Shown: positions 26,473 to 40,181 of the stretch, piece after piece
Position numbering within the stretch: the first letter of the stretch is position 1
How the letters are laid out: the number at the start of each line of letters is the position of its first letter
Assembly: GCF_020085105.1 (NCBI RefSeq)
Contig: NC_058063.1
Location: 5,924,501-5,988,500 of the forward strand
Direction of reading: 5' to 3'
DNA: 64,000 bases
From: Siniperca chuatsi
Taxonomy: Eukaryota; Chordata; Actinopteri; Centrarchiformes; Sinipercidae
Made by a program: the position numbers and the translations under genes
The notes under the pieces: model-generated
The model's input: only the letters and a program-made list of their open reading frames with translations
Told to the model about the DNA's origin: nothing
The model's database searches: none

Positions 26473-28458
26473 CTGAACACAAAAGAAGATGGAAAGAAAG
26501 GATCAAAGGCAAAGCAAAAGAGTAATTATGAAGCAAAGAAAGAGAAAATGAAATTCATAGTGGCCGCTGTTGCGTGTTTGGAATAGTTGTGTGGTCAGTT
26601 ATTTTGCATCCTGCTCCACACCGCTGTGAGTGAGATAATCAGTGACTGTTTACACTATATTTAGGGCTGGGAAATTTAATTGGGATATCTGCATGTCAAT
26701 GTTATCCCTTGCCGATATGATGGTTTGATTTGACCCAACAAATTCAAGGTGTCAGTCTTCATAATCTGCACTAAAACTCGTTCTTCTTGAAGGTGCACAT
26801 TTTAATTGGTCCAGTTTTCAGTGGAGAGTTTAAATGTCTCATTATGGTCTAAAATGCTGAGAGGCTTTGCATTCGTATTACTCTTAGTGAAATGTAGGGC
26901 TGGGCATTGTTTGAAATATTTACGATAACTGAGTAGTGACTACAACTGGCAACGTTATGACTTATCAGGAAATATCTGATCAAAGAATATGAAAACAAGA
27001 GCTGACAAAGTGTTCAATGCTAACTCAGTACACATTTTGATACTTAATACTACAGACTCATTTTGGTCAGTAAGTGTTGAAGTTCAATACCCAAACATGT
27101 GTTACATTTATAAAATATGATGCTTTGCCATGGGTTAAACTACCCAATAATATATAAAAATAGTTAAATTAGCTCCACCTCAACCAGCTACAACATTTAA
27201 ATACTGCTTACGCATTAATGCATAATAAAAATCCAAGAATATAATATGTAAAAATGTTTCATTAACAGCAGCTATGCAACAGTTCTGCTGCATAATATGT
27301 ACTTCTATTTTTGATAAGTACATTTTGCTGATAATGCTTTTACTCAACTAAGATTCTGAATGCAGGACTTTTACTTGTAATTTAGTATTTTTACACTGTG
27401 GTATTGCTACTTTTACTCAAGTAAAAGATCTAATGAACTTCTTCCACCACTGATGAAAATAGCCACATTTAAAAAAAAAAAAAAAGCATCTAAAAATGTT
27501 GACTGTACTGTTCTTCAAACTTCCATAATATCTGAAGTCTAATTTATATTTATCCATACCTGCTTTATGACTTTGAAGCCCTTAGATGGACATGTTGCAC
27601 CAATGCAAATTTAGCATAAGCAATAAAGTCATTTTGATGGCAGAATTTGACAGTATGTAGACAGTTTGGCCTACTTTGTCCTCAATGTGGCTTACTGATA
27701 GACAGCCACAAGCACAATCAACAGGAAACCATTATTTATTATCTGTTCTTGTTATGCTCGACTACAGCCTTTGGTATACAACACAATGCAAGCATGTTAA
27801 GTATTAAAGGCATATTAGCAAATAAAATTTGAAATGTCATTCTATCACACATTTGTTGCAGAAATTAGTTCAGAAAAAAACGTATGCTGGTATTTTTTCT
27901 TGGTGACTGAGTAAGTCCTCAGAGCAGGGAACCATGGCAACCACAGCTTAATGTCCAGTCACACTTTCACAACATATACACACCTCGACACACAAAGCAC
28001 GTGCACAGAATACATGTTTTTACCTAGAGAAGTGTGGTTTAAGATTAAGAGTAGCCTGAGGGAATCATTTTTTTGCTAAATGCCTAGATGCATTTATTGT
28101 GTCTAAAGAGGTAAAATAAACTAATCCTATCTTCTATATAGGTTACGTCTCGATCTGGTGGTGAAATAGGAGATAAAAGAAGCCACTGGATATTTTGGTT
28201 CATTGCAGAAAAGCGTGAAGGTAACACTGATGTTATGCGTGAGTGACAAAGTCAGGCAACAAAATCTACAACAACACACCCCACTGCAGCATCTACTAAT
28301 GGCTCCTCAATGTTGTGATTCTGTGGAGTGTGAGAAGGGTGTGATGAGTATGTGTTTGTATCTATTGTGCCTGACACAATGAAGCCTTCCACTGCGCTGT
28401 CTCTGCTGCAACACGGTGGGCGGACACACTCAATTACAGGCTTCACGAGCTGTCTTAG

Positions 28459-28459
<1 letters not shown>

Positions 28460-28492
<33 letters not shown>
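28460..28492. repeat. (CA)n microsatellite
   Basis: About 16 uninterrupted CA units in the presumed rasgrp2 intron 1. Confidence 0.9.
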
Positions 28493-28496
<4 letters not shown>

Positions 28497-29851
28497 CTGA
28501 GTGTGGCTGATGAGTAGGAAAGAGGGAAATAGTGAGCTTCAAATCTGTGCTTCTATGAAGGATGTGTTCAGATCATGGAGAGATAAAGTGTAAAACAGTG
28601 ACAGATTGCCGGATCACAATCAACATGATGTGCTGTTGCTATAGATAGACATGAAAGTTCCTCAGGTCACCACAGGAAATATCTGTCTGAGCTTTAGATA
28701 TGTAAGTCTGAAACCTCAAAGAAGATGTACCTGTATACCTGTGACATCATGCTTACAAAAAGATGCAATATTTCTAATTCCATTTCTTAGTATAGATTCT
28801 CCTACAAGAGATACCGCTGCTCACGTCTCATGGCTATAACAGGAAGGAAAGTGGCCTTGGAGTCTATTATTGCCAAACAACAAGAGTCATTATTAATAAT
28901 GAGAGTCATCTAGATCTGAGCTGATGGATTTCTCTCTGACAAAATGGGCATCTGTTTCACTTTCACGTTTGGTTCAGAACAGTCTGTCCTCAAGAGCCAA
29001 ATGGGGATATAAAACTACTTTCTCCGCAGATGCAAGGACCAACTGTATCCATCCCTCAGAGGCCGTAAGACTGAACAAAAAAAAGAAGCGCAGTGGGGGG
29101 TTGCAGGACCACCTGTGCAAAGGCTGAGCCTGTTTTTAACCAGTCTTGCACTGCGGCACAGGCTGTGCCCCGTCTTGATGATGATGCCATTTTGCCACCC
29201 AGTCGAATACACCATTCATCATCCCTCTGACAGGAGGTCTTTGTCACGACCCAGAGAACAATTCTCTCTGTGCTTTCAGGAGAATTCAGAGACTGATTTA
29301 TCCTTAACAAGTGCCCCCCTTCTGTCTTTGTGCAATTCTTTAAGTATTTTCCCCACATTCTGATTTCTGATACTGTTTCTATAGCTAGATTGATTGTTAG
29401 GTATCCCACACTGTGAGAACTTTGGTGTCATCCTTGGTTGCCTGGTGACGACAATCCAGGGCCATCGATCTGGCAGATTAGGGGTGGGTTGGGGCGCAGC
29501 GGGGATAAAGGGAAGTTGACGGGTGCCTGGTCAATCCTGGCCATGCAGAATCTGCAGTGTGCTGCTGGTTTAGTGGGCACTGAAAATGTCACATCCTCTG
29601 GCTAAACCCACACCTTCTCACTGCTGTCCTTCTCATTCTCACTATTATAGCCACAAAACAACATGAAAACTGTTCACCACTTTGTAATACCTACAACACA
29701 TCCACACATTGCTTACCTGTAAAGAGTCAAAGAGGTTCAGAACCACTGTATACGGCTTCTTGAAAAGAATTACTGCACAGCCATGCACATATTCTGTATA
29801 CACAAGAAACTATATTAGATCGACCAGGGCTTGTCTGCATTGGGCAGTTAA

Positions 29852-30140
29852 ATGTAGGGCTGCAAATAACTATAATTACTAATTAATAATTACTTTCATA
29901 TTAATAGATTTAGAGCTGCCGACTGTCGATTAATCTGCTCTGTAACTTCACAATTAATTGTTTGGTGTATAAAATATCAGAAAATGGTTTCCTAAAGCCT
30001 AAGAGGCATCTTCATTTTCCTTGTTTTGTCCAAACAACAGTCCAAAACAACATAAATACTTAATTTACTATCATATATCAAAAAGAAAATTAAGTGATTA
30101 AGCAATATTTTGAATATAAAAATTGTTTCAGCAAATGAAT
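29852..30140 (+). repeat. dispersed 'AGGGCTGCAAATAAC' teleost repeat
   Basis: TAGGGCTGCAAATAACTATA at the left, GATTAATCTGCTCTG and TAATTGTTTGGTGTATAAAA in the middle, and a TTGTTTTGTCCAAACAACAG stretch. This order marks a very abundant fish repeat with no coding capacity. Confidence 0.6.
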
Positions 30141-30904
30141 GATGATGATATTGATTGCCTGCTGCTTGGTTAGTTTGTCCAAAATTGGCTGCGTAATAGT
30201 GCAACTTTTCAGATTTAAGCGTAGTCAAAAAACAATCCCTGTGGGAAATTGTACCGTTACAGCAGCTAGTAGCAAAAAAGACAAAGATAATGAGCAAAAA
30301 ATATACAATACTAAACAATAATAATAATTCAACACATTTACTAGTACTAGCATAGACTAACACATACAAATACAGTTCTTCAATACGTTTCCAATGGAGT
30401 AAATAATTTAGTGTATACTATTCTTCCTTTTTCCTGTTTGAATCACATCAGACCGTGCTAAGTATGCCTTCTTCCATGTGTGTGTGCTAATGTCCACACA
30501 TTAGAAGGAAACTGGCTGTATAAATCTTCCAAACCTTTTCATGTCGTAAAATTGACACTAGCACTGATTGATGATAAGACACTGACAAACACACATATAT
30601 CGATATTTGTCCTGCTATTGATATTCCTATAATGGGCTAATTTCCATGTTAGTAAGTACCCCAAGCTAATGCACAGTCTCCATACAGCCATTGATTTAGT
30701 TTTATTCTATCCCCACTGGCATTTAGGTAAAACAAGTTTGATTGATGTTTTCATAGATGATGGTCATGTGCCAAAAGACGTGCGTGCATTTATTCACTCG
30801 GATTAGCTGTTAGACAGGCATTGAAAAACACACAGTCTGTTCATTCTGCCTCACACAAACATGTTAAAAGGTTCTCTCTCCAGCATTTTTAGCCACACTA
30901 GTAG

Positions 30905-31400
30905 CGGTGCTCTAGAGATGGCAATGTTGGTTGGTTGGTAAGTCCATCGCTTTGGTCACCCTAGACTGACTTTGGTCATTAGGATACAGCTAATGGCCAC
31001 CGCTGGTGGCCCTAGAAGAAATGTCAGGGGACCATTGATTCAGGGTGAAATGTCTACAGCCACCATCAGGTCATAACAATTTGTCCACTGCTTTGGTTTA
31101 TGACCAAAAACCTACAAAATGAAATCCTCATCAGCCTCAGCTGTACTTTGTGTTGAGTACTAATTAGCAAATCTTAGTACGCTAACACGCTGTGTTATGG
31201 AAATTGTTGTGTTAAAATGTTCATGTGCTTTCTGATTGCTACAACAGCTGAAATAAGATGGTGAACACGGTAAGCATATTACCTGCTAAACATCAGCATG
31301 TTTGCATTGTCACTGTGAGCCCGTTAGCATGCAGACATTAGCATTTAGCTCAAAGCACCACTGGGCCCAAGCAAGGCTTTACGGAGCTGCTGGTCTTGTT
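30905..31400 (+). repeat. dispersed 'TGCTAACATTTGCTAATTAGC' family, near-complete copy
   Basis: GTGCTCTAGAGATGGCAATG at the start, GGTTTATGACCAAAAACCTA in the middle, and TTAGCATGCAGACATTAGCA near the end. The order matches the copy in alpk1 intron 9. Confidence 0.55.
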
Positions 31401-33712
31401 AAAACCTCAATATATTATGGTTGCAAGTTGCAATACTTTAGCATGCATGAGACCATGGTATAAATTAGGGCTGCTGGGCGATAATTTCATATTGATATAC
31501 ATTCATTATCGTTTTACAAAACGCTGCCAAAATCATGAGCAAACTGTAATTATTTTAGTTTATATATTAATTCTATTATTAATTTGACTGTAATTCTTTT
31601 TTTAGATTTTAATTATTAATTATATAAACAAAACAAAATTAGTTATTGATGGTTTGGTTTTCCACATCATGAAATATGATGGTAAAACAGTGATTGCGCT
31701 GAGCACCTTTTTGATTATATTGCATGTGATTTTGCATTCTGTACATTTAGCACGTAATGGTAAATATCAATATCCAGAAAATACTGTTATTAATATAAGA
31801 ATGTGATACTGATTTGGTTGCTGGCCTTTTTCGCACATCAGTGGTATTGCTGGTGGTGCTTGTGTTTCTAAAAACGAAGACGTTCCCTATAAACCTCTTT
31901 GCTTCTTGGCGCAGAGGAGGTTTTTTTCTCTTATCTATTCACTGTTCCATTTTTCCATGACTTTACTGACGAGTGAGTTTTCCATCCTTTCATCATACGC
32001 CATGACTAGAAACTCTAAACAAATCCAACCTGGTGGCACACAGTGTAATATATACTTTAAAGGCTGGTAGTGGCAGACATACTTGTTTGTGTATAGTAAC
32101 TATAAAAATAAATGTCTCACATTAATATAGTAATTTATTGACTGTAACTTTGACCCCAGTTTCCAAAGTGAGGGCCAATAATCTACACTTTGGAGCTTTA
32201 TCTCATTTTTCTGTCCTAGAGTGGCCATGTGGATAGAATTACAAGACTGCAAAAATACATACAAACACCACTTCTTCATATTATACACACACTTATATCT
32301 TGCCCATCACCCCCTAGTTTGTTTCAGGAACTTGTAGCAAGGGTGTCGCATGATGGGACAGATATAGTTCTCCAGAGGGGCCTACAGAGCGGCTGGTGGC
32401 AGCCTCTATTTACAGACTGCAGGGTACTAAGAGCAGGAAGGGAAACATTTCCTTTTCCCTGGACACACAGAATGCCACATCGGTGGGGGGGCACCGGCTG
32501 CAAACTGAGATTAGCAGCCACAGTTGCTGCTTAGGGAGGGGAGGGGGGGAGGGGAGGGCAGAAGAGCGAAGGAATGGGAGATAAAGAGTGAGACTGGGAG
32601 GCAGGAAGAGAGCATACTCTGCCTCACTTCAGCCCAGTCAAACATGGGACGAGACTGTTGGCTAAAGAGGGGAAAAGATCAGATAGGGAGAAATAGTAAC
32701 GATGGAAAACACAAGAAGAAGAAAAAAATGCAAATGCGAAGGAGGCAAGCAGCACTTCTTCATAATTTTGAAATAACAGAAAGAAGCGAGGGAGAAAAAA
32801 TATGTAGATTTCACAATGTCTTGCTGGGACATAGCAGCTGCCAGAGTGTAATGTTTTATTACATCCCCCAAAACAAAAAAAACACATTTTTGTTACGCAT
32901 CCTGTTCCACATCTGGCACACTCTCATATCTCTTATCTCATTATCTCATATCTCACAACTTTCTGACTTTGAAATGAAAAGTGTAATGTGCGAAACAGAA
33001 AGGGCATTGCTGTGGATACAACAATGTATCATTGTGTCACGCTGTTTTTACTGCTTTGTTCCGGGGCTTCCTGCTCAAACTTCTGTCCTTTTACCAGATG
33101 TGAAAGTTTGCTTCATAACAAATACCGGAAGGGTGTGTTGGTATATGTTTGTGAAATGTGTCAAGTGTATTTGCGTGTCCACACTTTTTTAAAACATTTT
33201 TAGAAACACCCTCATACACAGTGGGTTTGAGTTTGGTAAGTGTAATGAACCATCATTACACTTAGATAAAGTTGTTTTTCTCTCTTTACATTGGAGCTTT
33301 TTCTTACTCAGTCAGTTATCTCCCTGACACACACATAACTTCCTTCTCAAACTCTTGCTGTGTGATGAGTGAAAGATGAGGCAACAGGGCATATTGCATG
33401 AAAGAGCAAACATGATACATCATCTTTTTGCAATAAAACAGTCGAGTTTGTTTCTCACAGTGAACAGGCCAGGCCATTGCTGCCAACAGTTTATTCATTT
33501 CAGGGCATGCCACGGTCAGGATTCATTTTCTGCTTTTCTGCAATGCTGAAGTCTCACTTCCTGTTGTTACAGAGTATTTCATTTCGGGTGAAGAAATTCC
33601 ATGTAATGACATCATAGTAATCAGAAATATTCGTCTTTGCAAGAAGAATGCATTTACCAGATAGATGATTTATGGGAAAATGGATTTGCTGGGCGATTTC
33701 TACTTCCACAAA

Positions 33713-34195
33713 TTAAAGCACTAGTTCAACATTTTGGGAAGTATTCAAATTTTTGCGGAGAGTTAGATGAGGTGATGATTAGCTTAGTGGATTTTCAAAC
33801 CTTTGAACAGAGCTAGGCTAGATGTTTCCCCCAGTGTTTCCAGCCTTAAAGTTCAATATTTTGGGAAATATATGCTTATTTGCTTTCTTGTCAAGAGTTA
33901 GCTTAGCATAGAGACTGGAAACAGCTAGCCTGGATCTGTCCAAAGAAAATCTACCTACCAGAACCTCTAAAGCTCACCAGTTAACATGTTATATCTTATG
34001 TGTTTAATCAGTACAAAAACCAAGTGTTAAACAACAATTATTGGCTTGGGACCAGTGACTTCCTGGAGACTCCACTGGTTGCCTGGCAAACCGGTTTCCA
34101 GTCTTTATGCAAAGCTATGCTTACCAGCTGCTGGCTGTAGCTCCACATGAGAGTTGTATTGATCTCATCTAACTCTCAGAAAGAAAGTCAAGCTT
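33713..34195. mobile_element. fold-back repeat family, two fused copies
   Basis: A partial copy starts at 33713 (TTAAAGCACTAGTTCAACAT). Inside or beside it a second copy starts near 33845 (TTAAAGTTCAATATTTTGGG) and runs to about 34195, with CTAACTCTCAGAAAGAAAG near its end. This suggests insertion of one member into another. Confidence 0.6.
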
Positions 34196-37100
34196 AATTT
34201 TGTGCTTGTTTCTGTGTGATTAGAGTAATACAATTCAAAAAGCAGTTATGTACAAAAAAGGCACCAAAAGAAAACGCAATACACACTGACGATCCAAATT
34301 ATTACATTTTCAGTTTCAGCTAGCAATTCCCAGTGCATATATAATTCCATTGCCCGGAGGCACCAAAAGCCCACCCTCCATGCAGAAACACAGAGGTAAG
34401 GCTGTGTAGCTGCAGGAAAACATCCACCCAAAAAAAGCCACTGGTTAGGCTCAGACACCAAGTGATGCTGAATCCTTTAATTGTCACAAATTCAGGTTTT
34501 CTAAGAAATGTCTGGGGTTTGCACAATAGGGCACATACTGTACATCTGGAATCTGGAGACTAATTTGTTCTTTGCAGTGCTTCTTCATTTTCTCATGCCT
34601 GTCAGAGTTGTGCTTACTGAACTATATAGTCATGCTGAACTACTTTCATGTTATGTGTGAATGCAAGGAGTTTCACATTCACCCAGGCAGCCTCTTCATT
34701 ACCCCCCCAGGCTTTTTTAACAGCGTTAGCTCTAGCTAGTTCCTGTTTATGTATTCCTCCCTAAACCAGCTTGCATCCCTGAGCAGACCACAAAGCCCAC
34801 AATTTCCTTTAGTCATAATACACCATTCATTATGCACATTCAGTTAAAGAGCGTTAGAGATTACAGACTGCAAACAGACTCAGTACGAAAACACAGGTAG
34901 AGAAATGAATGCCATTTTTTGATTGCAGGTGCAGGTTACCACAGGCGTTGTACTCAGTTACTTTTCGATTCCCTTTCTGAAAGTGACACGCCTAAGATCT
35001 GTAGCACAGAATGATGCCAGTCAACTGCAACCTTAATTAATCACAGCCATGCACTCACAATCATTGCTAATTCACTGCCTTTAATAATCACTACACTAGC
35101 TAAGATACAGCAGCCAGTGAGTTTCGATCCGTCCTCCCACCAGGTTCCATGTTCCATTATTGTGTTTCGCTGTGACTGATTTAATTCCAGCCACAGCTTG
35201 ATTTATAGCTCTTCAGGTCCGACACTTTGCCTAAGCAGCTACCTTCTCCTCCTGTGTCTCCCACTCATGTGCTGCTGCCTCTCTCTTCTGCGTTTCAGCC
35301 ATGCCTTTAAAGGTGAAGAGAGCAGAGTGCATTGACAGACTGAGATTTTACAGGGTGTGTGCCCTTTCATGGGAGTTGAAGAGGCGACGGAGGAACAGAA
35401 AGATCCCAGGAGGGACAGAGAAAGAGTAGAGATGATTATTTTTTCTGGCCTGAACCATTGGGGAAGGTTTACTTTTTGCAATTTTGAAATTAGTTTGTAA
35501 AGGTTTGTGCACAATTAGAAGTGATCCTGTTCACAGAGATGTCACATCCACTCAGAATTGGATCCTTCATTGTCATAGGTTTAGGACGACTGTTGTCCAA
35601 GTTAGTGGGAGTCGAACCAAATCTGATTCCAGCTCTGCCTGTGATGTGTATCTTTAAATTCTCTTTCTGGTGTTTAAATCAGTTAAAATAAACACTCCCA
35701 ACAAATAGTTCAGAAGAAAACTTGCAAATGCAGGTGGCCTAGGGGCAGTTATTTGAATACCTTTAATGTCACTTGTCCATGATCTAAAGGAGTAATCACT
35801 CCAGTTTTAAGGAATGATACAGGTAATTAGGAGTGTATTACAGGGGCTGTGTAGGAATAGATGGGATTAGCTAATGAAAAGTGAGATAGGGCAGGCAGTG
35901 GACAGAGTCAGAAAGTGCATTGGACCGTACACCCCAATGATGGCGAACATCCAGCACACGTCTGGCTGAGCTGCTGCTCTTGTCTGCTCTCTGTAATTAT
36001 TGAGTTTCGTTTATTAATCAAGGTTGGCTTTCCTGATAAGGGCAACAGGTTAAGGTGGAGGGGGCGGCCGGAAGCGATGCTAAATATCAAGGGTGGCCGC
36101 TCCAGAGGCCTGAAGTAATTGCACTGCGGCAGCGGAGGAGAGAAAGCAGAAATAGAGATGCAGAGGCTTTTTTTTTAAAATATCTTCTACTTGATTTTAC
36201 CACTATACTGGAGGTGCTTTGAATCCTTGAAATCCTCACTTTTTAAAGCGCTATATCTTTCAAGTCAAGCACCCCTTCACTTGTTGGGTATGTGAGATCA
36301 CAGAGGTCATGGGTTACTTTGAGGGAAGTGATGATCATATAAGCTACATGCCTGATCAAATGGACTTTGGACTAATTGTTTTATTGAACTGTGCTTTGGT
36401 GACAGATTTGTCTGAGTGGGCACTGCGCATATGATGGCTGATGTTGACGGCTGCTTCATTTGCATTCTCTGAATCAGATGCTGATCTGGATGAACAAGTG
36501 CACACACAGCAAGCCTGTCCGATATTCAAAATAGGAACAGTTAATCAACAACATGCAGCTCCGGCCAAATCAGCCACATTGAAAAACACTGAAGTGACTC
36601 CCACAAGGATGTAATGGGCTGCAAAACTGCAGCTGCCAAGACTTTCAAATGTCCAGAGAGGCAGCCAGTCACAGCTTACAAGTCAAATCCTACTGCTCCG
36701 ACACCAAAACATGGGTGGATAAGGCAGGGGTGAAGTCTGGCAAAGACGCCGCAGAGCCAGTAATCAGCAGGCCCGACACTCAAAGATGCCTCCTAATCCC
36801 AGCTGCTCTGAGGGCGGTGGGAGAAAATCACCTTGAATCACCGCAGTCAGACAGCTGCACCCTATATAAGAGAACAGGTAATGAGGGGGCTGATTGATTG
36901 AAAATAAAGAGAGCAAGGTAGGTCTGACCTCTCGCTTGTTTAATTCAGCAGCCAAGGCTGACTCGCAACGAGCTGGGATGGGGCCTCGAGTGGTATTCTA
37001 ATTTGATGGATACCTCGGCGAGCTATCAGCCATGAAAGATTGAAGGGTTGAAGGCGCAGTGTTCAAACTGGCATCTACCCCTGCTCTTCCAGGATGGGTC

Positions 37101-37556
37101 AAGCCATAACTTTGCATGTCAGCAGACTTTTGTTTACCATCATTCTCACGCCAGTCAAAGCAGGATAAAGACCCTGCCACTCCCTCAATCTAATTTTAGG
37201 AATAGCCTCCATCCTCCTCTACTCTGGTCAGCGATGTGCCCTCTTCCTCTTCCTCTTCTTGCAACCCATGTCTTCTACAAGTCTGAGGACAACAGCTGAG
37301 TACTTTTTCCAACACAAAGTAGCCTACAGTGAGTCGACATGAAATTATCAGGCTGACATTGCTGTGGTTGATGGTGCAAGAAGACAAGTCCATGCCTGAT
37401 CTCATCTACTGTTGCAAAACTACAGCACACATTAACACTGATGTATATCAACTGATGTATAACAAGGAGTGAAAATATTTCCACAAGCACGGGCTTCTTC
37501 TAAATATAAGTGCCTGACCAGACGAATAACATAACACATTCAACCCACCATGCGTA

Positions 37557-37577
37557 AAAAAAAAAAAAAAAAAAAAC
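37557..37577. repeat. poly(A) tract
   Basis: About 20 consecutive A near the putative rasgrp2 leader exon. No retroposon body is attached on the 5' side that I can name. Confidence 0.8.
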
Positions 37578-37628
37578 GGCCAAATGGCTTCAGTTTTGTA
37601 CAAACATGCAAGTTGACACATTTCTTAC

Positions 37629-37667
37629 CTTTAGAGTTTGAAGGGTCCCATGCTCTGGGAGAGGAGG
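37629..37667 (-). other. candidate noncoding 5' exon of rasgrp2
   Basis: On the minus strand a strong donor (AAAG|GTAAGAAA) ends at 37629, and a possible acceptor (CCACAACTGTAG) lies just before 37667. The segment holds no long open frame. It could be an alternative leader exon of rasgrp2, whose first coding exon is 11 kb downstream. This is inference from splice motifs only. Confidence 0.25.
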
Positions 37668-37983
37668 CTACAGTTGTGGAATGAGCACTGAGATGAAAAG
37701 CGTTACATCACCAGCACCACCGAATTCAAAACGCTCTGTTTGGCTACGGAGGGGCTGGGGGAAGACACCAGGTCATGCAGAGAGAAGCGCCGGTGATCGA
37801 AACCCACAAGAACTCATCAGAAGAGATACACTCGGATCATCCTTCGGAGTTGATGCTGACGGTCCTCTGAATGGAGCTATGCGGGTGTTTTTTGTTTTGT
37901 TTTTGTTTTTTTTGTACGGTGCATTAACCCGACAATACGCACAAGTCCTCTCCTGGCGCCCTCGGAAGCAAGTTATGGATGTG

Positions 37984-37985
<2 letters not shown>

Positions 37986-38025
<40 letters not shown>
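37986..38025. repeat. (TG)n microsatellite beside the putative rasgrp2 promoter
   Basis: About 20 uninterrupted TG units, the longest in the window. It starts within 20 bp of a donor-like site for the putative rasgrp2 leader exon. Confidence 0.9.
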
Positions 38026-38029
<4 letters not shown>

Positions 38030-38040
38030 GCTACTGACCT

Positions 38041-38145
38041 CAGTCATCTGATAGCAGCTGCACCGCGTGCCAGCCTGCTGCTCACGTTCCAGCTGTGCAG
38101 CTCACAATCACACTGCAGAGCCACAGTCCCGCCTATTGGTAGCAT
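38041..38145 (-). promoter_or_regulatory. candidate rasgrp2 promoter and first noncoding exon
   Basis: Read on the minus strand, this locally GC-rich stretch has a CCAAT box next to a GGCGGG GC-box (plus-strand coordinates about 38128-38140). About 90 bp downstream is a donor-like GACTGAG|GTCAGT ending at 38041. A long (TG)n tract (37986-38025) directly follows the donor. The arrangement would suit a TATA-less promoter firing toward rasgrp2. No transcript evidence is available. Confidence 0.35.
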
Positions 38146-38517
38146 CGCAGCAACACCACAGTCGGTCCACATGCTTGTTGGGTACGAGCTGCTACGCGCC
38201 AGTACGCACCACAACAATCTTGCGTCAAAATGCATCTTGTAGATCAAAATCCGTCTCAGACGTGTCTACACTTAAGAGTTTTGTGCTGCCTTCAAATACA
38301 CCTCATAAACTTCCAAAAGATTTCACATTTCATTGTGTTCACGTGCTTTTGGATGGATGACACAGAAGCTTTGTAAATGTATTTATTTATTTATTTATTT
38401 TCATTTCAGTAAACAAGAGGCAGACAGCTGCTGCAGTGGTAGAATGGGGAATTCGTGCATATATTAATTATATGTCTTTATTACACTGCATGACACGTAC
38501 AATACAATGTATGCTGT

Positions 38518-38549
38518 TTTTTGTTGTTGTTGTTGTTGTTGTTGTTGTT
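38518..38549. repeat. (TTG)n microsatellite between rasgrp2 and alpk1
   Basis: About ten TTG units. A (TTTA)n run lies nearby at 38380-38402. Confidence 0.85.
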
Positions 38550-38659
38550 TTTGGTTAGGTTAATCAAAAAGGTTCCACATTGAATACATTTTTTTCAGTC
38601 ATAGATTGTACACACAGTACACATACCTGTTGCTACATGATAGGGTTCTGCCACCTTCA

Positions 38660-38667
38660 TGACGTCA
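38660..38667. promoter_or_regulatory. palindromic CRE (TGACGTCA) between rasgrp2 and alpk1
   Basis: A perfect 8-bp cAMP-response element sits between the divergent rasgrp2 and alpk1 5' ends, followed at once by an E-box-like CACATG. It is about 600 bp from the proposed rasgrp2 promoter and 650 bp from the proposed alpk1 leader exon. CREB/ATF use is inference. Confidence 0.4.
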
Positions 38668-39299
38668 CATGTTGCATTCACGTTACGCGGGATTAAGTGA
38701 GTGATAACCCCATACATAGAATCCAGTGAGTATTGCCAAGAGAATTTAAGCATGGCAACCATAAAATGGTTTATTTGATACAAAGTGAAACACTGATTTG
38801 CTTTTGTTTTACTGATATTTTACCACACATGTTGCCTTGCTCATGTGTGGAAAGTCAGTTTGAGAAGTGTAAGTTTGCAAGTGTAAATTCAATACATTAC
38901 TGTTTTTCTTTTCTTTTTTGCCTACTTTACAGTTAATTGTATTGTTACATCACTGTTGCTTGTCTTTGTCAAAGAAAAAATAATAACATAATAAACATAG
39001 TTTACCATTTTGTCTCTTGGTTTGTATGAACAAAAAAGCTTGTAGAATTCTTGAAATACAATTCCCAGTGTTACATAAATATAGGCCTATACAGTGTCAC
39101 CATATGTTAGAGTGGCTGCTATCAAGAACTTCTCCTACTCAATTAATAATGATACAATATAATAGCCTAACCGACCAATAACCTTTTTAGATTTTATTTG
39201 ATTAAAGGTATGTGAAAGTAAATTGTCCTGTCAACTGGTCTGACCTGTCTTGTCTTCTCCTCGTTGTCATTCAGTCCTGCCATATTTAATGCTGGGAGT

Positions 39300-39407
39300 C
39301 GTGCTACAAGCTCTCTGACGTTGGAATTGCGATATTTCCGACAGCACTTGAAGGCAGCACCGTGTAGTCCTGCCCTACCAGGAAGAAGAAGAGAATCAGA
39401 AGACGGA
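39300..39407 (+). other. alpk1: candidate noncoding first exon of alpk1
   Basis: A strong donor, CGGA|GTAAGTG, lies at 39407/39408 after a stretch without TATA that is CG-containing relative to its surroundings. The next plausible acceptor (CTTTCTCAACAG, ending at 40166) precedes the exon with the alpk1 ATG. The upstream limit is a guess. Confidence 0.4.
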
Positions 39408-40181
39408 GTAAGTGCTGTTTAATTAGCCTACTGTATATGAAAATAAATTTTTCATTGATCGGACATTGTAGCAAAAGAGACAGTCTTGTAAGGTTAACGT
39501 TTAACTGAAGCGAGAAGAATGATTTTAAATGTGTTGACATAAACAACACTGACTTCCACTCCTGTTGAGTTATGTCTGTGGATTGGTTTTTCATTGTCAA
39601 ATGACAGTAGGCCTGCACTCTGTGTTTGGCATAACATTTGTAAATATGTAATGTAAAAATAGCGTCCTATACAACATCATCATACTCCATAATATTGTGT
39701 GTCTTCTCTATGGTCACTCCAGTTGCAAGTTGTCCTTAGACTGAGAGTAAGTTCATACACCTAAAATAACTTTTCCACATTTTGTATATAATACTGTAGC
39801 TATATGATAAGTCTGAATATCTGCTGCAGGGTAGCAAAATATTCTGATCGTTATTATTATTCTGATTATTATTATAGGTCATTATAAATTCATTGTTAAA
39901 TGTTATAGACACATTGTAATAAACTGATTTTTCATTACCTGGGACATTGTTTTATGGGAATACAGGCACATCAGCAAAGTTGTACTGTTCATAAAATTAC
40001 AAGATATCACATGTATATGTATTTTAATTGGGGAAAAAACAATTTAAGCTCTTGTTATTTATTAATTTATTTGCGATGGGAGTTTTTTTTTTATTCATGC
40101 GTTGATTGAATCTTTCACGTTTTGAAATTTACAAAGAGACCTGATGGTGCAATCCTTTCTCAACAGCAGTCTGGTCATTCC

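Larger units (their letters stand above)
26473..37628. other. long noncoding stretch, probably rasgrp2 intron 1
   Basis: No coding exon is supported here. It holds a (CA)n tract at 28460-28492, a dispersed teleost repeat at 29852-30140, a second one at 30905-31400, degenerate 'ggctgggcgata'-type repeats near 26895 and 31465, and tandem fold-back copies at 33713-34195. Open frames near 28924-29409 and 32524-33192 have no family resemblance, skewed composition and no splice support. A donor-like CTTTACAG|GTAAGCAA on the minus strand near 29716 could belong to an alternative leader exon. Confidence 0.5.

Noticed and set aside
28924-29409. Overlapping open frames on both strands, with a PSEAVRLN stretch reminiscent of LINE 3' ends
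   Set aside because: The resemblance is too weak and short, with no tail or target duplication seen.
32524-33192. 222-codon plus-strand open frame
   Set aside because: The N-terminal half comes from GA-rich sequence, no domain is recognisable and there is no splice or start context.
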